A DNA stretch of 64,000 bases from Achromobacter sp. Bel (GCF_012928505.1 NZ_JABBJN010000001.1:62001-126000), one strand, 5' to 3'. Numbered from the stretch's first letter, positions 1 through 9,248 are shown. Made by a program: numbers and translations. The notes: generated by a model from the letters alone, not told the origin.

Positions 1-1079
1 ATTCGGAAGAAGCCGTCGAACGCGCCCGCGAAGAAGTCGCCAAGCTGGTCAACGCCGACCCGCGCGAGATCGTCTGGACCTCCGGCGCGACCGAATCCGA
101 CAACCTGGCCATCAAGGGCGCCGCGAACTTCTACGCGGAACGCGGCAAGCACATCATCACCGTCAAGACCGAACACAAGGCGGTGCTGGATACCTGTCGC
201 GAGCTGGAGCGCCAAGGCTTCGACGTCACGTATCTGAATGTGAAGGATGACGGCCTGATCGACCTGGACACCTTCAAGGCCGCGCTGCGCCCCGACACCG
301 TGCTGGTGTCCGTGATGATGGTGAACAACGAAATCGGCGTGGTCCAGGATATCGAAACGCTGGGCGAGATCTGCCGTGAAAAGGGCATCATCTTCCACGT
401 GGACGCCGCACAGGCAACCGGCAAGGTGGAAATCGACCTGCAAAAGCTGAAGGTCGACCTGATGTCGTTCTCGGCTCACAAGACGTACGGCCCGAAGGGC
501 ATCGGCGCGTTGTATGTGCGCCGCAAGCCGCGCATCCGCATCGAAGCGCAAATGCACGGCGGCGGCCACGAGCGCGGTTTCCGCTCGGGCACGCTGGCCA
601 CGCACCAGATCGTCGGCATGGGCGAAGCGTTTCGCCTGGCCCGCGAAGAAATGGGCACCGAAAACGAGCGCATCCGCATGTTGCGTGACCGCCTCTGGAA
701 TGGCCTGTCGCAGATCGAAGAGGTCTACCTTAACGGCGACATGGACCAGCGCGTGCCGCACAACCTGAATGTCAGCTTCAACTATGTCGAAGGCGAATCC
801 CTGATCATGGCGATCAAGGAACTGGCCGTATCCAGCGGTTCGGCCTGCACGTCGGCCAGCCTGGAGCCGTCCTACGTGCTGCGGGCGCTGGGCCGCAACG
901 ACGAGTTGGCGCACAGTTCCATCCGTTTCACCCTGGGCCGCTTCACGACCGAAAAGGAAGTGGACTTCGCCATTGAATTGCTCAAGAGCCGCGTCGGCAA
1001 GCTGCGCGACATGTCGCCGCTTTGGGAAATGGCCAAGGAAGGCATTGACTTGAACACCGTGCAGTGGGCCGCGCACTAA
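1..1079 (+). CDS. iscS: Cysteine desulfurase IscS (5' end outside window)
   Basis: Pyridoxal-phosphate cysteine desulfurase that converts cysteine to alanine and passes the sulfur to IscU for Fe-S cluster assembly in the cytoplasm. The reading frame is open from base 3, so the N-terminus lies upstream of the window; about 358 codons are present of an expected ~404. Visible family marks are [11 protein letters not shown] near the cut end, the PLP-lysine segment [12 protein letters not shown], and the mobile-loop active cysteine in [14 protein letters not shown]. It ends in [10 protein letters not shown]. It is the first gene seen of an isc operon, 33 nt ahead of iscU; iscR would be expected just upstream. 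Assignment is firm. Confidence 0.97.
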   Translation, partial: SEEAVERAREEVAKLVNADPREIVWTSGATESDNLAIKGAANFYAERGKHIITVKTEHKAVLDTCRELERQGFDVTYLNVKDDGLIDLDTFKAALRPDTVLVSVMMVNNEIGVVQDIETLGEICREKGIIFHVDAAQATGKVEIDLQKLKVDLMSFSAHKTYGPKGIGALYVRRKPRIRIEAQMHGGGHERGFRSGTLATHQIVGMGEAFRLAREEMGTENERIRMLRDRLWNGLSQIEEVYLNGDMDQRVPHNLNVSFNYVEGESLIMAIKELAVSSGSACTSASLEPSYVLRALGRNDELAHSSIRFTLGRFTTEKEVDFAIELLKSRVGKLRDMSPLWEMAKEGIDLNTVQWAAH

Positions 1080-1112
1080 GCGCCCGCGCCAAGAAATACG
1101 TGGAGAAATAAC

Positions 1113-1517
1113 ATGTCTTACAGCACTAAAGTCCTGGATCACTACGAAAACCCGCGTAACGTCGGTTCGTTCGACAAGTCGGACGACTCGGTGGGTACCG
1201 GCATGGTCGGCGCGCCGGCCTGTGGCGACGTCATGAAGCTGCAGATCAAGGTGAATGAAGCCGGCGTCATCGAAGATGCGCGCTTCAAGACCTACGGTTG
1301 CGGTTCGGCCATTGCCTCGAGCTCTCTGGTGACCGAATGGGTCAAGGGCAAGACGCTGGACCAGGCGATGAACATCCGCAACACGCAGATCGCCGAAGAA
1401 CTGGCATTGCCGCCCGTGAAGGTCCATTGTTCGATCCTGGCCGAAGACGCGATCAAGGCCGCGGTGCAGAACTACAAAGAAAAGCATTCGGTTCCGGCCG
1501 AAGCGGTGGCAGGCTGA
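1113..1517 (+). CDS. iscU: Fe-S cluster scaffold protein IscU
   Basis: Scaffold on which IscS-derived sulfur and iron are assembled into a [2Fe-2S] cluster before HscA/HscB-assisted release. The 134-residue protein is close to the usual ~128 and carries the three cluster-ligand cysteines in their standard contexts: [16 protein letters not shown] and the later [10 protein letters not shown]. The HscA-recognition motif LPPVKVHCS (LPPVK) is intact. ATG is preceded by GGAGA (tacgtggagaaataac). It lies between iscS and iscA and is cotranscribed with them. Confidence 0.98.
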   Translation: MSYSTKVLDHYENPRNVGSFDKSDDSVGTGMVGAPACGDVMKLQIKVNEAGVIEDARFKTYGCGSAIASSSLVTEWVKGKTLDQAMNIRNTQIAEELALPPVKVHCSILAEDAIKAAVQNYKEKHSVPAEAVAG

Positions 1518-1519
1518 CC

Positions 1520-1843
1520 ATGTCCGTTACCCTGACCCAACAGGCTGCCACCCATATCGGGCGCTACTTGCAGAAGCGCGGAAAGGGTATCGGCTTGCGG
1601 CTCGGCGTTAGGACGACGGGCTGCTCCGGCATGGCCTACAAGTTGGAATACGTGGACGACTCGGCGCCGGAAGACGCCGTGTTCGAGAGCTTTGGCGTGA
1701 AGGTCTTCATTGACCCGAAGAGCCTGGCTTACCTGGACGGCACCGAGCTGGATTACGCCCGCGAAGGCCTGAACGAAGGTTTCAAGTTCCGCAACCCCAA
1801 CGAGAAGGCGACCTGCGGCTGCGGCGAGTCGTTCACGGTGTAA
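1520..1843 (+). CDS. iscA: Fe-S assembly A-type carrier IscA
   Basis: A-type carrier that binds iron or an Fe-S cluster and helps deliver [4Fe-4S] clusters to apoproteins. The 107-residue product ([13 protein letters not shown]...) has the three invariant cysteines: one in [11 protein letters not shown] and the C-terminal pair in ATCGCGESF. The ATG begins 2 nt after the iscU stop, implying coupled translation. A longer open frame extends back through iscU but has no family match, so the ATG at 1520 was chosen. Confidence 0.97.
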   Translation: MSVTLTQQAATHIGRYLQKRGKGIGLRLGVRTTGCSGMAYKLEYVDDSAPEDAVFESFGVKVFIDPKSLAYLDGTELDYAREGLNEGFKFRNPNEKATCGCGESFTV

Positions 1844-1846
1844 GTC

Positions 1847-2359
1847 TTGGCTGGAGACGACCACTTCAGCCTGTTCGGCTTGTCGGCACGCTTCGACCTG
1901 GACGCGCAAGCGTTGGAAAGCGCGTGGCGTGCAGTCGCCGCGCAGGTGCATCCCGACCGCTACGCCACGGCCAGCCCCGCGGAGCGCCGCGTGGCCATGC
2001 AATGGGCCGCACGCGCCAACGAAGCGTACCGCGTGCTGCGGGACCCTTTGCTTCGCGCGCGCTACCTGTGCGAACAGGCGGGCATTGACCTGCAGACCGA
2101 GAGCAACACGTCCATGGACACGGCTTTCCTGATGCAGCAGATGACGTGGCGCGAGATGCTGGACGATGCGCGCGACGACGCCGATGCCCTGGCCGCCTTG
2201 CAGACCGAGTTGGAAGCCGCGCGCATCGAGATGCGCGCCACGCTGACGCGCCTGCTGGACAACGAGCGCGACTACGCGGCTGCCGGGCTGAAGGTCCGGG
2301 AATGGATGTTCGTGGAAAAGCTGGCGCAAGAGCTGGCGCACGCGCAGCCCGCTGGATAG
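1847..2359 (+). CDS. hscB: Co-chaperone HscB (J-domain)
   Basis: J-domain co-chaperone that escorts IscU to HscA and stimulates its ATPase. The 170-residue length fits the family. An N-terminal J-domain carries the HPD tripeptide (AQVHPDRYATASPAERR), and a C-terminal helical domain (QQMTWREMLDDA...) is the expected IscU-binding part. The start appears to be TTG, 3 nt after the iscA stop (MAGDDHFSLFGL); no ATG precedes the J-domain in this frame. A 72-nt gap separates it from hscA. Confidence 0.95.
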   Translation: MAGDDHFSLFGLSARFDLDAQALESAWRAVAAQVHPDRYATASPAERRVAMQWAARANEAYRVLRDPLLRARYLCEQAGIDLQTESNTSMDTAFLMQQMTWREMLDDARDDADALAALQTELEAARIEMRATLTRLLDNERDYAAAGLKVREWMFVEKLAQELAHAQPAG

Positions 2360-2431
2360 TCCAAGCCGCGCTGGGGCGCCCGTGACGCGGGGCCCTGGAT
2401 TTCGCCGCCTACTGAGCAGAAAAATACAATC

Positions 2432-4294
2432 ATGGCCTTATTGCAGATATCCGAGCCCGGCGAGTCGCCCGCGCCGCACCAGCGCAAGCTGGCGGTCGGG
2501 ATTGATCTGGGCACTACCAATTCCTTGGTCGCGGCGGTGCGCAGCAGCGTCGCGGAAGTGCTGCTTGATGCAGAAGGCCATGCCTTGCTGCCATCGGCGG
2601 TGCGCTATTTCCCCGGCGGCAAAGTCACCACCGGCCGCGAGCCCCTGGGCCAGCAGGCCGAGGACCCCTTGAACACCGTCGTGTCGGTGAAGCGTTTCAT
2701 GGGCCGTTCGCTGGAAGAGGCCCGCGCCACGCGCGCCCCGTATGAGTTCGTGGATGCGCCCGGCATGGTGCGCATTCGCACGGCGCAGGGCGATCTGAGC
2801 CCGGTTGAAGTGTCGGCGCAGATTCTGGCGGTGCTGCGCCAGCGCGCCGAAGACGTCCTGGGCGATGACCTGGTGGGCGCGGTCATCACCGTGCCGGCGT
2901 ACTTCGACGACGCCCAGCGGCAGGCGACGCGCGACGCGGCCCGCCTGGCGGGCCTGAACGTGTTGCGCTTGCTGAACGAGCCCACGGCCGCCGCGATCGC
3001 CTACGGCCTGGATCACGCGTCAGAAGGCGTCTATGCCGTTTATGACCTGGGCGGCGGCACCTTCGATATTTCCATCCTGCGCCTGACCCAAGGCGTGTTC
3101 GAAGTGATTTCCACGGGCGGCGACACCGCGCTGGGCGGAGACGATTTCGACGCGCTGATCGCGGACCACGCCGTGGCCAAGCTGGCTGCCGGCGAGTTCT
3201 CGCCGGCCGACCGCCGAGGGCTGCTGATGGCGGCGCGTGCGGCGCGTGAAGCGCTGTCCGATGCCGAATCTACCAGCCTGAAGCTGGCGCTGTCGGACGG
3301 GCGCGACGTGGACCTGGTCCTGACGCGCGCAGAGTTCGAAGCGCTGGCGCAGCCGCTGGTGGAACGCACGCTGGATTGCGCGCGCCGCGCCCTGCGTGAC
3401 GCGTCGCTGAAGCCGGCCGATGTACGTGGCGTGGTGATGGTGGGGGGCGCGACGCGCATGCCCGTCGTGCGCGCCGCCGTTGGCCGCGTGTTCGGCACAG
3501 AGCCGTTGATTGATCTGGATCCCGACCAGGTGGTGGCGCTGGGCGCGGCGTTGCAGGCCAATCTGCTGGCGGGCAATCGCGCGCCGGGCGAAGACTGGCT
3601 GCTGCTGGACGTGATTCCCTTGTCGTTGGGGCTGGAAACGATGGGTGGGCTGGTCGAGCGCGTGATTCCGCGCAACAGCACCATCCCCGTGGCTCGCGCC
3701 CAGGAGTTCACGACGTTCAAGGACGGCCAGACGGCCATGAGCATCCACGTGGTGCAGGGCGAGCGCGACCTGGTGGCGGATTCGCGTTCGCTGGCCCGGT
3801 TCGAACTGCGCGGGATTCCTCCGATGGTGGCGGGCGCCGCACGTATCCGCGTGACCTTCCAGGTGGACGCGGATGGCTTGCTGAGCGTCACGGCGCGTGA
3901 ACAGAGCACGGGCATCGAAGCCGCCGTATCGGTCAAGCCGTCGTATGGGCTGACCGACGACGAGATTGCGCAGATGCTGGCCGACAGCGTCGCGCAGGCC
4001 GACACGGATGCACGCGCCCGCATGCTGCGCGAGCAGCAAGTGGACGCGCGCCAGTTGGTGGAATCCGTGCAAGCGGCCTTGGCCGCCGACGGCGACCTGC
4101 TGGACGCGGAAGAACGCAAGCAGGTCGACGAATGCCTGCAAGCCGCCATCGCCGCGCAGTCCGCGCAAGATACGGATACCGTGAAAGACGCAGTGCAAGC
4201 GCTGTCGGCCGCGACGGACGACTTTGCCGCGCGGCGAATGGACCGCAGCATCCGTGCCGCGCTGGCGGGCCGCAAACTTGATGAGATCGCCTGA
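2432..4294 (+). CDS. hscA: Fe-S cluster chaperone HscA (Hsp70 family)
   Basis: Specialised Hsp70 that uses ATP to release the cluster from IscU. The 620 residues match the family length. Hsp70 signatures are intact: [12 protein letters not shown] (phosphate 1), [14 protein letters not shown] (phosphate 2) and [14 protein letters not shown]. The ATPase domain covers roughly residues 20-390, then substrate-binding and lid domains follow. It ends in [13 protein letters not shown] and is followed 8 nt later by fdx, the usual isc order. Confidence 0.97.
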   Translation: MALLQISEPGESPAPHQRKLAVGIDLGTTNSLVAAVRSSVAEVLLDAEGHALLPSAVRYFPGGKVTTGREPLGQQAEDPLNTVVSVKRFMGRSLEEARATRAPYEFVDAPGMVRIRTAQGDLSPVEVSAQILAVLRQRAEDVLGDDLVGAVITVPAYFDDAQRQATRDAARLAGLNVLRLLNEPTAAAIAYGLDHASEGVYAVYDLGGGTFDISILRLTQGVFEVISTGGDTALGGDDFDALIADHAVAKLAAGEFSPADRRGLLMAARAAREALSDAESTSLKLALSDGRDVDLVLTRAEFEALAQPLVERTLDCARRALRDASLKPADVRGVVMVGGATRMPVVRAAVGRVFGTEPLIDLDPDQVVALGAALQANLLAGNRAPGEDWLLLDVIPLSLGLETMGGLVERVIPRNSTIPVARAQEFTTFKDGQTAMSIHVVQGERDLVADSRSLARFELRGIPPMVAGAARIRVTFQVDADGLLSVTAREQSTGIEAAVSVKPSYGLTDDEIAQMLADSVAQADTDARARMLREQQVDARQLVESVQAALAADGDLLDAEERKQVDECLQAAIAAQSAQDTDTVKDAVQALSAATDDFAARRMDRSIRAALAGRKLDEIA

Positions 4295-4302
4295 TTAGAC
4301 GT

Positions 4303-4644
4303 ATGCCGAAACTGACTGTATTGCCTCATCCCGATTACTGCCCCGAGGGCGCCGTGATCGAAGACGCGCCCAAGGGCGTGTCGATCTGCCGTGTCTTGCT
4401 GGACAACCACATCGACATCGAACACGCATGCGAGCTGTCGTGTGCGTGCACGACCTGTCACGTGGTGATCAAGCAGGGCTATTCCGCGCTGGAAGACGCG
4501 ACGGATGACGAAGAGGACCTGCTGGACAAGGCCTGGGGCCTGACGCCGACCTCGCGCTTGTCGTGCCAGGCGCTGGTGACGGATACCGACCTGACGGTCG
4601 AGATCCCCAAGTACACCATCAACCACGCGAAAGAGGGCCATTGA
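4303..4644 (+). CDS. fdx: ISC-type [2Fe-2S] ferredoxin
   Basis: Adrenodoxin-like [2Fe-2S] ferredoxin that supplies electrons for cluster assembly. The 113-residue product has the ligand pattern C-x5-C-x2-C in HACELSCACTTCHVV plus the distant cysteine in SRLSCQALV. It follows hscA by 8 nt and its TGA stop overlaps the iscX start by one base, placing it inside the isc operon. Confidence 0.97.
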   Translation: MPKLTVLPHPDYCPEGAVIEDAPKGVSICRVLLDNHIDIEHACELSCACTTCHVVIKQGYSALEDATDDEEDLLDKAWGLTPTSRLSCQALVTDTDLTVEIPKYTINHAKEGH

Positions 4645-4838
4645 TGAAGTGGACCGACACCTACGATATCGCCGCCGCGCTGGTCGACGCGCATCCGGAC
4701 GTGGACCCCAAGACGCTGCGTTTCACGCAACTGCGCGAATGGGTCATGGCCTTGCCTGAATTCAGCGACGACCCCGCCCACTGCGGCGAGAAGATCCTGG
4801 AGGCCATCCAGATGGCCTGGATCGACGAAGCGGACTGA
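4644..4838 (+). CDS. iscX: Fe-S assembly protein IscX
   Basis: Small acidic protein (64 residues) that binds IscS and modulates cysteine desulfurase activity or iron supply. The sequence MKWTDTYDIAAAL ... PEFSDDPAHCGEKILEAIQ is typical of IscX/YfhJ. ATG overlaps the fdx stop by one base (TGATG). It is the last isc gene, followed by an intrinsic terminator about 14 nt downstream. Confidence 0.95.
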   Translation: MKWTDTYDIAAALVDAHPDVDPKTLRFTQLREWVMALPEFSDDPAHCGEKILEAIQMAWIDEAD

Positions 4839-4851
4839 CCGACGCCACCGA

Positions 4852-4879
4852 AACGCTCCCTCCTGGGAGCGTTTTTTTT
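4852..4879 (+). terminator. Intrinsic terminator of the isc operon
   Basis: A 9-bp perfect stem (AACGCTCCC / GGGAGCGTT) with a 4-nt loop is followed directly by a run of eight T. It sits 14 nt after iscX, a textbook rho-independent terminator. Confidence 0.92.
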
Positions 4880-5003
4880 CCTTGGGGGCAGCACGCTGCG
4901 AAGCGTGGGGACTCTCTTCGATTTGCGCCGGCCTGGCCGCGGTCATGACGGCCACGGTATCATCAAGGCTCTGCTCGTTGATCCTATTAGCCTGAGTCTA
5001 CCG

Positions 5004-5894
5004 ATGCCCGCTGCCCAATTGCGTTTTGGCCTGGCCGCCAATCGACTGCACCACGAAAGCCCCGATGCCGCCTTGTTTACCTGGCTGCGCGCGTGTTCCT
5101 CCACCATACGCGAGCTGGGCGTGCAACTGCACACCGTCGGCCGCACGCATGATGCGATTGTCCGCGAAGGCATGCTGCAGGGCTATAGCGGCTTGATCCG
5201 CTACCCGTACGGGCGCGAGGGCGGCTTGATGAAGCTGGTGGCCCGCGTGACCGAGGGGCGTGACGGGCAGGCGCCGTTCGACGGCGCGATCTACCTGATC
5301 GACCCGGTGGACCCGTCTTCGATTTTTCCCGAGGCGCTGGCATTGAAGCGGCAATGCATCACGCATGGCCGGCCGTTTATTTCGACCTTGGCCGGGGCGA
5401 TCGAATGGATGGAAGTCGAACGCGTGCACGCCGGGTTGGCGCCGGATATGTCGGCTTCGCGCCTGTTCAACTTCACGGGCCAGACTTTGGCGATGATTGC
5501 CCACGATGCGTTGAAAGACGAGATGGTGGCGTTCGCCAGCGAGCATTTCGACGTGCTGTCGCAGTTTGCGCGGCGTGTGGCCACGGGCACGACCGGCGGC
5601 CGACTGAACGAACTGGCGTGGTCGCGCGGCTGGCCCAAAGACACCCCTTGGGTGCACCGCTACCTGAGTGGGCCGCTGGGCGGCGACGCGCAGATCGCGG
5701 AGCTGGTGCTGGAGCATCAATGCCAGCGTGTGATCTTTTTCGAAGATCCGCACGTCGCACGCCAGCACGAGGCCGACATCCAGCTACTGGAACGCGCCGT
5801 GCGCGTGGTGACGGAATCGGCCACCTGCGCCACCTCGCCAACGGTGGCGCGGCGTTGGGCGCAGGCGGTGGAAAAGCGCGCCGGCCTTATCTGA
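5004..5894 (+). CDS. mgsA: Methylglyoxal synthase with two tandem MGS-like domains
   Basis: Methylglyoxal synthase converts dihydroxyacetone phosphate to methylglyoxal and phosphate. The enzyme is usually one domain of ~150 residues; this 296-residue protein has two. The C-terminal half (about 160-290) holds the active-site set: IAHD, ATGTTGGRL, SGPLGGDAQIAEL and FFEDPHVARQHEADI, giving the Asp and His residues expected from E. coli MgsA. The N-terminal half (about 5-140) is a degenerate copy: HTVGRTHDAIV stands for ATGTTG, YPYGREGGLMKLV for SGPLGGD, and LIDPVDPSSIFPEALALKR for FFEDPH. The catalytic Asp of GGD is absent there. ATG at 5004 was preferred to the upstream 4905, whose extension looks non-coding. 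Single-gene unit downstream of the isc terminator. Confidence 0.85.
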   Translation: MPAAQLRFGLAANRLHHESPDAALFTWLRACSSTIRELGVQLHTVGRTHDAIVREGMLQGYSGLIRYPYGREGGLMKLVARVTEGRDGQAPFDGAIYLIDPVDPSSIFPEALALKRQCITHGRPFISTLAGAIEWMEVERVHAGLAPDMSASRLFNFTGQTLAMIAHDALKDEMVAFASEHFDVLSQFARRVATGTTGGRLNELAWSRGWPKDTPWVHRYLSGPLGGDAQIAELVLEHQCQRVIFFEDPHVARQHEADIQLLERAVRVVTESATCATSPTVARRWAQAVEKRAGLI

Positions 5895-6433
5895 CAGCGG
5901 TTATGCAGGCTGCCGGCCGTCGACGATGATCCGGCTAACCTGACCGGCCACGGCCGAGGCCGCCATCGACAGCGGCAAGGCGTCCGAGCGGCAAAGATAG
6001 ACCGGGCGGGTCATGCGGGGCTTCTTTGTGCGGTGTAGCACCACGTCCCCGCGCATCGCTTCCGCCCGCACGGCCTCATACGACAGGATCGTGTGCGCCA
6101 GGCCTGCCTGAACCCGTTCTATCAATTGCGGGTCGCGTTGGCTTCGGCGATGACGCGGAAAGCTGCGCGCTCCTGTTGCTGATAATGGTCCAGCAGTCTG
6201 CCTAGGCTGTGCGGGTTGGGGGGCAGCACCAGCGGTGATCGTGCCAGCGCCAGCAGATCTGCAGCGCGCGGCTTCGCGCGGTTCCGGGGTGAGGGCGGAG
6301 ACACCGCCACCCGTCCCTCGTCGATTAAATGCTGAACCATGGACATCGACATCGCCAGCGAGGTGTTCTGCAATGCCGCGGCGACGCCTGACGCCGCCGA
6401 AGGCCTGGCCGCCTTCGTGGAAAAGCGCGCCGG
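5868..6433. repeat. 17-bp direct repeat flanking a decayed segment
   Basis: GTGGAAAAGCGCGCCGG occurs perfectly at 5868-5884 (3' end of the methylglyoxal synthase gene) and again at 6417-6433, extendable to 19 of 20 matches. The two copies bracket the truncated LysR fragment and the end of the crotonase remnant. Both copies encode VEKRAG in their frames. It may be a recombination scar or convergence of coding sequence. Confidence 0.6.
5901..6373 (-). pseudogene. Truncated, frameshifted LysR-family regulator fragment
   Basis: Only the end of a LysR effector-binding domain remains. In one minus frame (6373 down to 6122) one reads LARSPLVLPPNPHSLGRLL...RVIAEAN, then the frame stops. The adjacent frame continues the homology from about 6130 to the TAA at 5901: DPQLIERVQAGLAHTILSYEAV...RPVYLCRSDALPLS. 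A single-base insertion near 6122-6132 accounts for the switch. The helix-turn-helix and the first effector lobe are missing. The fragment abuts a plus-strand crotonase remnant, so the locus has been rearranged. No function is expected. Confidence 0.75.
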
Positions 6434-6460
6434 TCTGGCGCGGCCCGCCGGCCTGATCCG
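6339..6460 (+). pseudogene. Possible C-terminal remnant of an enoyl-CoA hydratase gene
   Basis: The plus-strand frame reads ATPDAAEGLAAFVEKRAG, which matches the typical crotonase C-terminus (xEGxxAFxEKR) also found at the end of the intact minus-strand neighbour ([16 protein letters not shown]). There is a stop just upstream at 6333, no gene body, and no stop at the expected end. This looks like the tail of a second, convergent crotonase gene lost by deletion. Chance resemblance in GC-rich DNA cannot be excluded. Confidence 0.4.
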
Positions 6461-7264
6461 TCATTCGCCCTTGAAATCGGGCGCGCGTTTTTCGAGAAAC
6501 GCCTGCACGCCTTCGGCGAAATCGGCGCGCGACGCCGAATCCAGGAAGCGCGCCGTCTCTTCTGCGAGTTGGGTTTCCAGTGAGGCATGCTCGGCCGAAC
6601 GCAGCAGGTCCTTTGCGCCTGCGATGCCGTGCGGCGCGTGGTGCGCAAGCGCTTCGGCGTAGGCCTTTGCCGCAGTGTCCAGTTCACCTGCGGGCGCGAC
6701 GCGGGTGAGGATGCCCCAGGCCAGCGCATCGCTGGCGGTGAAGGCGTCGTGGCGCAACAGCAGGTCCAATGCACGCCGGGAACCCAGTACGCGCGTCAGC
6801 CCGTACGTCATGCCTGCGTCGGGCGTCGCGCCCAGTTTCAGGTAGGCAGTCATGAAACGGGTGCCTGCGTCGGCGATGGCGAGGTCGCACGCCAGCACCA
6901 GCGACAGCCCGGCGCCGGCCGCCACGCCATGCGCCTGCGCCAGCCAGATCTTGTCCATGCGCCCGATGCGGGAGATGAAATCATTGAGCGGCGTGAAGAG
7001 GTCAAGAAGCGTGGCACGCACTTGGGCGGGTTCGCCCGAGAACATGCTGATGTCGCCGCCGGCGCAAAACAGCTTGCCCTCAGCGCGCAGGCGCACCACG
7101 CGGATTTCCTTGCGTGCTTCCAGCCACTGGGCGGCTTGTTGAAGATCGCGGGCCATGGCGACATCAATGGCGTTCATTGCATCGGGACGGTTCAGCGTCA
7201 GCGTGGCGAGGGCGCCTTCGGCCTCGATCAGCAGCGTCTGGAACGTGGGAAGTCCTTGGGTCAT
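6461..7264 (-). CDS. Enoyl-CoA hydratase/isomerase family protein
   Basis: Crotonase-fold enzyme acting on acyl-CoA thioesters, probably hydrating or isomerising an enoyl-CoA in beta-oxidation-like catabolism. The 267-residue product begins [13 protein letters not shown]; core family marks are [20 protein letters not shown] (first oxyanion-hole strand) and [21 protein letters not shown]. It ends [17 protein letters not shown]. The start at 7264 has GGAGA 8 nt upstream and was preferred to 7402. It is divergent from the ABC/acyl-CoA ligase operon and shares its control region, which suggests a common pathway. The exact substrate cannot be read from sequence. Confidence 0.88.
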   Translation of the reverse strand: MTQGLPTFQTLLIEAEGALATLTLNRPDAMNAIDVAMARDLQQAAQWLEARKEIRVVRLRAEGKLFCAGGDISMFSGEPAQVRATLLDLFTPLNDFISRIGRMDKIWLAQAHGVAAGAGLSLVLACDLAIADAGTRFMTAYLKLGATPDAGMTYGLTRVLGSRRALDLLLRHDAFTASDALAWGILTRVAPAGELDTAAKAYAEALAHHAPHGIAGAKDLLRSAEHASLETQLAEETARFLDSASRADFAEGVQAFLEKRAPDFKGE

Positions 7265-7327
7265 GGCGTGTCTCCGATATCGGGTAAGTACCAACTGTCG
7301 ATCCAAAAACCGCGATGCTATGGTCTG

Positions 7328-7347
7328 AACCGAGCGCTTGCTTGGTT
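7328..7347. promoter_or_regulatory. Candidate TetR-family operator
   Basis: AACCGAGC, 4-nt centre, GCTTGGTT: an imperfect palindrome of the form AACCnAGC-N4-GCTnGGTT, typical of TetR-type operators of fatty-acid or acyl-CoA regulators. It lies in the 278-nt divergent region between the enoyl-CoA hydratase (start 7264) and the ABC operon (start 7543). The likely ligand protein is the TetR regulator at 15377-16030. A small hairpin (CCGCC TCA GGCGG, 7498-7510) lies further downstream in the leader. Confidence 0.6.
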
Positions 7348-7542
7348 TTGTTTTAAGCACGCTTAGCGTACTGCATGAAAGCACTGCATGGAACTGCCGC
7401 ATTGAACGATTTTCCGGCGCTGGTCTGGCGTAGGTAAAGACAGGTTCGTTGCATCTCCTGCCTCGTGGGTCGCCTGATTCATCGCCTTAAAAAATGTCCG
7501 CCTCAGGCGGCAAGCACTTCGCGAAAAAAAGCGAGGAGACAA

Positions 7543-8367
7543 ATGGTGGATCAGTCCGAGCAGCCTCCCTTGCTGGAGGTGGATGGGGTGACCTTGGCTT
7601 TTGGCGGGGTCAAGGCGTTGACCGGCGTGGGCTTTCGCGTGGCGCCGGGGTCCATCACTACGGTCATCGGCCCGAACGGCGCCGGCAAGACTTCGCTGTT
7701 CAATACCATTTCCGGTTTCTACAAGCCGGCGGCCGGGCAGATCCGGTTCGATGGGCGCGACATCACGCGCGTGGCCGCGCCCGAACGCGCCAAGCTGGGG
7801 CTGGCGCGCAGTTTCCAGAATATCGCGCTGTTTCGCGGCATGACGGTGCTGGACAACATCAAGCTGGGCCGCCATGCGCACCTGCGCACCAACGTGTTGG
7901 ACGCCTTGTTCTACCTGGGCCGGGCGCGCCGTGAAGAGATGGCGCTGCGGGCCGACATCGAAGAACGCATCATCGACTTCCTGGAGATCGACCACATCCG
8001 CCACGCGCCGGTGTCGGCGTTGTCCTATGGCCTGCAAAAACGCGTGGAACTGGCGCGTGCGCTGGCCATGAACCCCAAGGTGCTGATGCTGGACGAACCC
8101 GTGGCGGGCATGAACCGCGAAGAGACGGACGACATGGCGCGCTTCATCCTGGACGCCCGGTCCGAATGGGGCGTGACCGTGTTGATGGTGGAGCACGACA
8201 TGGGCATGGTCATGGACTTGTCGGACCACGTGGTAGTGCTGAACTTCGGGCAAGTGATCGCGGACGGCACGCCGGGTGAGGTGCAGGCCAATCCTGAGGT
8301 CATCAAGGCCTATCTGGGGGCAGGCGATGTAGGCGACCTGCGCCGCCGCTTGAGGGAGGCGGCCTGA
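7543..8367 (+). CDS. Branched-chain-type ABC transporter ATP-binding protein (LivG-like)
   Basis: ATPase subunit of a hydrophobic amino acid/carboxylate uptake (HAAT) importer. The 274-residue product has Walker A GPNGAGKTS, LivG-type signature region ALSYGLQKRVELARALA, Walker B VLMLDEPVAGMN and the H-loop VEHDM. ATG at 7543 follows GAGGAG; the longer frame from 7465 has no family match. First gene of an operon with both permeases, the binding protein, a second ATPase, an acyl-CoA synthetase and a thiolase. That context points to import of an organic acid for CoA activation rather than leucine. Confidence 0.93.
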   Translation: MVDQSEQPPLLEVDGVTLAFGGVKALTGVGFRVAPGSITTVIGPNGAGKTSLFNTISGFYKPAAGQIRFDGRDITRVAAPERAKLGLARSFQNIALFRGMTVLDNIKLGRHAHLRTNVLDALFYLGRARREEMALRADIEERIIDFLEIDHIRHAPVSALSYGLQKRVELARALAMNPKVLMLDEPVAGMNREETDDMARFILDARSEWGVTVLMVEHDMGMVMDLSDHVVVLNFGQVIADGTPGEVQANPEVIKAYLGAGDVGDLRRRLREAA

Positions 8368-9245
8368 TGGACATGCTGTTCTTCCTGGAAGTGACGCTGG
8401 CCGGGCTGGGCAGCGGCGGGCTGTATGCGCTGGCTGCGCTGGCCTTCGTGATCGTCTACAAGGCGACGCGGGTCGTGAACATCGCCATCGGCGAATTCCT
8501 GATGCTGGGCGCCTACGTGTTCTATGCGTTCGCGACGGGCATGGAATGGCCGATCTGGCTGGCGATCATCGGCGCCGTGGTGGTGTCGGGCGCCTTGGGC
8601 GCGCTGGTCGAGCGGCTGACGATACGACCCATGCTGGGCGAGGCCCCGATCTCGGTGTTCATGGTGACCGTGGGGCTGGCGTCCATCCTGGTCGGCGCCG
8701 TGGAATTGATCTGGACCGCCGACCAGCGGCGTTTGCCGGAGTTCATGCCGCGCGCGCCGGTGATGGTGGGCGAGGCGTTCGTGGCGCCCAAGGTGTTCTA
8801 TGGATTCTGGGTGGCAGTGGTGCTGGCTCTGCTGGTGCTGGTGGTGTTCCGCTACTGGCGCGGCGGCGTGGCCTTGCGCGCCACGGCGTCGGACCAGGGC
8901 GCCGCCTATGCCATGGGCATCAACGTGCCCCGCGTGTTTTCGCTGGCCTGGGTGGCGGCGGGCGCGCTGGCGGCGGTGTCGGGCGTGATCGTGGGCGCCA
9001 TCGGGGGCATCTCCTCGTCGATGGGCGTCTTCGGCCTGTCGGTGCTGGTGGTGGTGATCGTGGGCGGACTGGACAGCGTGGCGGGCGCCCTGGTCGGGGG
9101 CGTTTTCATCGGTTTGCTGGAGGCCTGGGCGGGCGCCTATCTAGGAGGCGAGTACAAGTTGCTGGCCACTTTCATCGTGCTGGTCGTGGTGTTGATGGTC
9201 AGGCCCTACGGCCTGTTCGGCACCCGTGAAATCGAGAGGCTCTGA
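8367..9245 (+). CDS. Branched-chain-type ABC transporter permease (LivH-like)
   Basis: Inner-membrane permease of the same importer. The 292 residues are mostly hydrophobic with about eight membrane segments; the LivH pattern GLGSGGLYALAALAFVIVYKATRVVNIAIGEF is seen in parts, and GGISSSMGVFGLSVL...VGGLDSVAGALVGG near the end. ATG overlaps the stop of the preceding ATPase gene by one base, so translation is coupled. Confidence 0.93.
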   Translation: MDMLFFLEVTLAGLGSGGLYALAALAFVIVYKATRVVNIAIGEFLMLGAYVFYAFATGMEWPIWLAIIGAVVVSGALGALVERLTIRPMLGEAPISVFMVTVGLASILVGAVELIWTADQRRLPEFMPRAPVMVGEAFVAPKVFYGFWVAVVLALLVLVVFRYWRGGVALRATASDQGAAYAMGINVPRVFSLAWVAAGALAAVSGVIVGAIGGISSSMGVFGLSVLVVVIVGGLDSVAGALVGGVFIGLLEAWAGAYLGGEYKLLATFIVLVVVLMVRPYGLFGTREIERL

Positions 9246-9248
9246 CCC

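Noticed and set aside
1472-2341. Long minus-strand open frames opposite hscB, hscA and many other genes
   Set aside because: They are shadows of GC-rich coding sequence (His, Arg and Gln rich, no domains), with the plus-strand genes fully explained.
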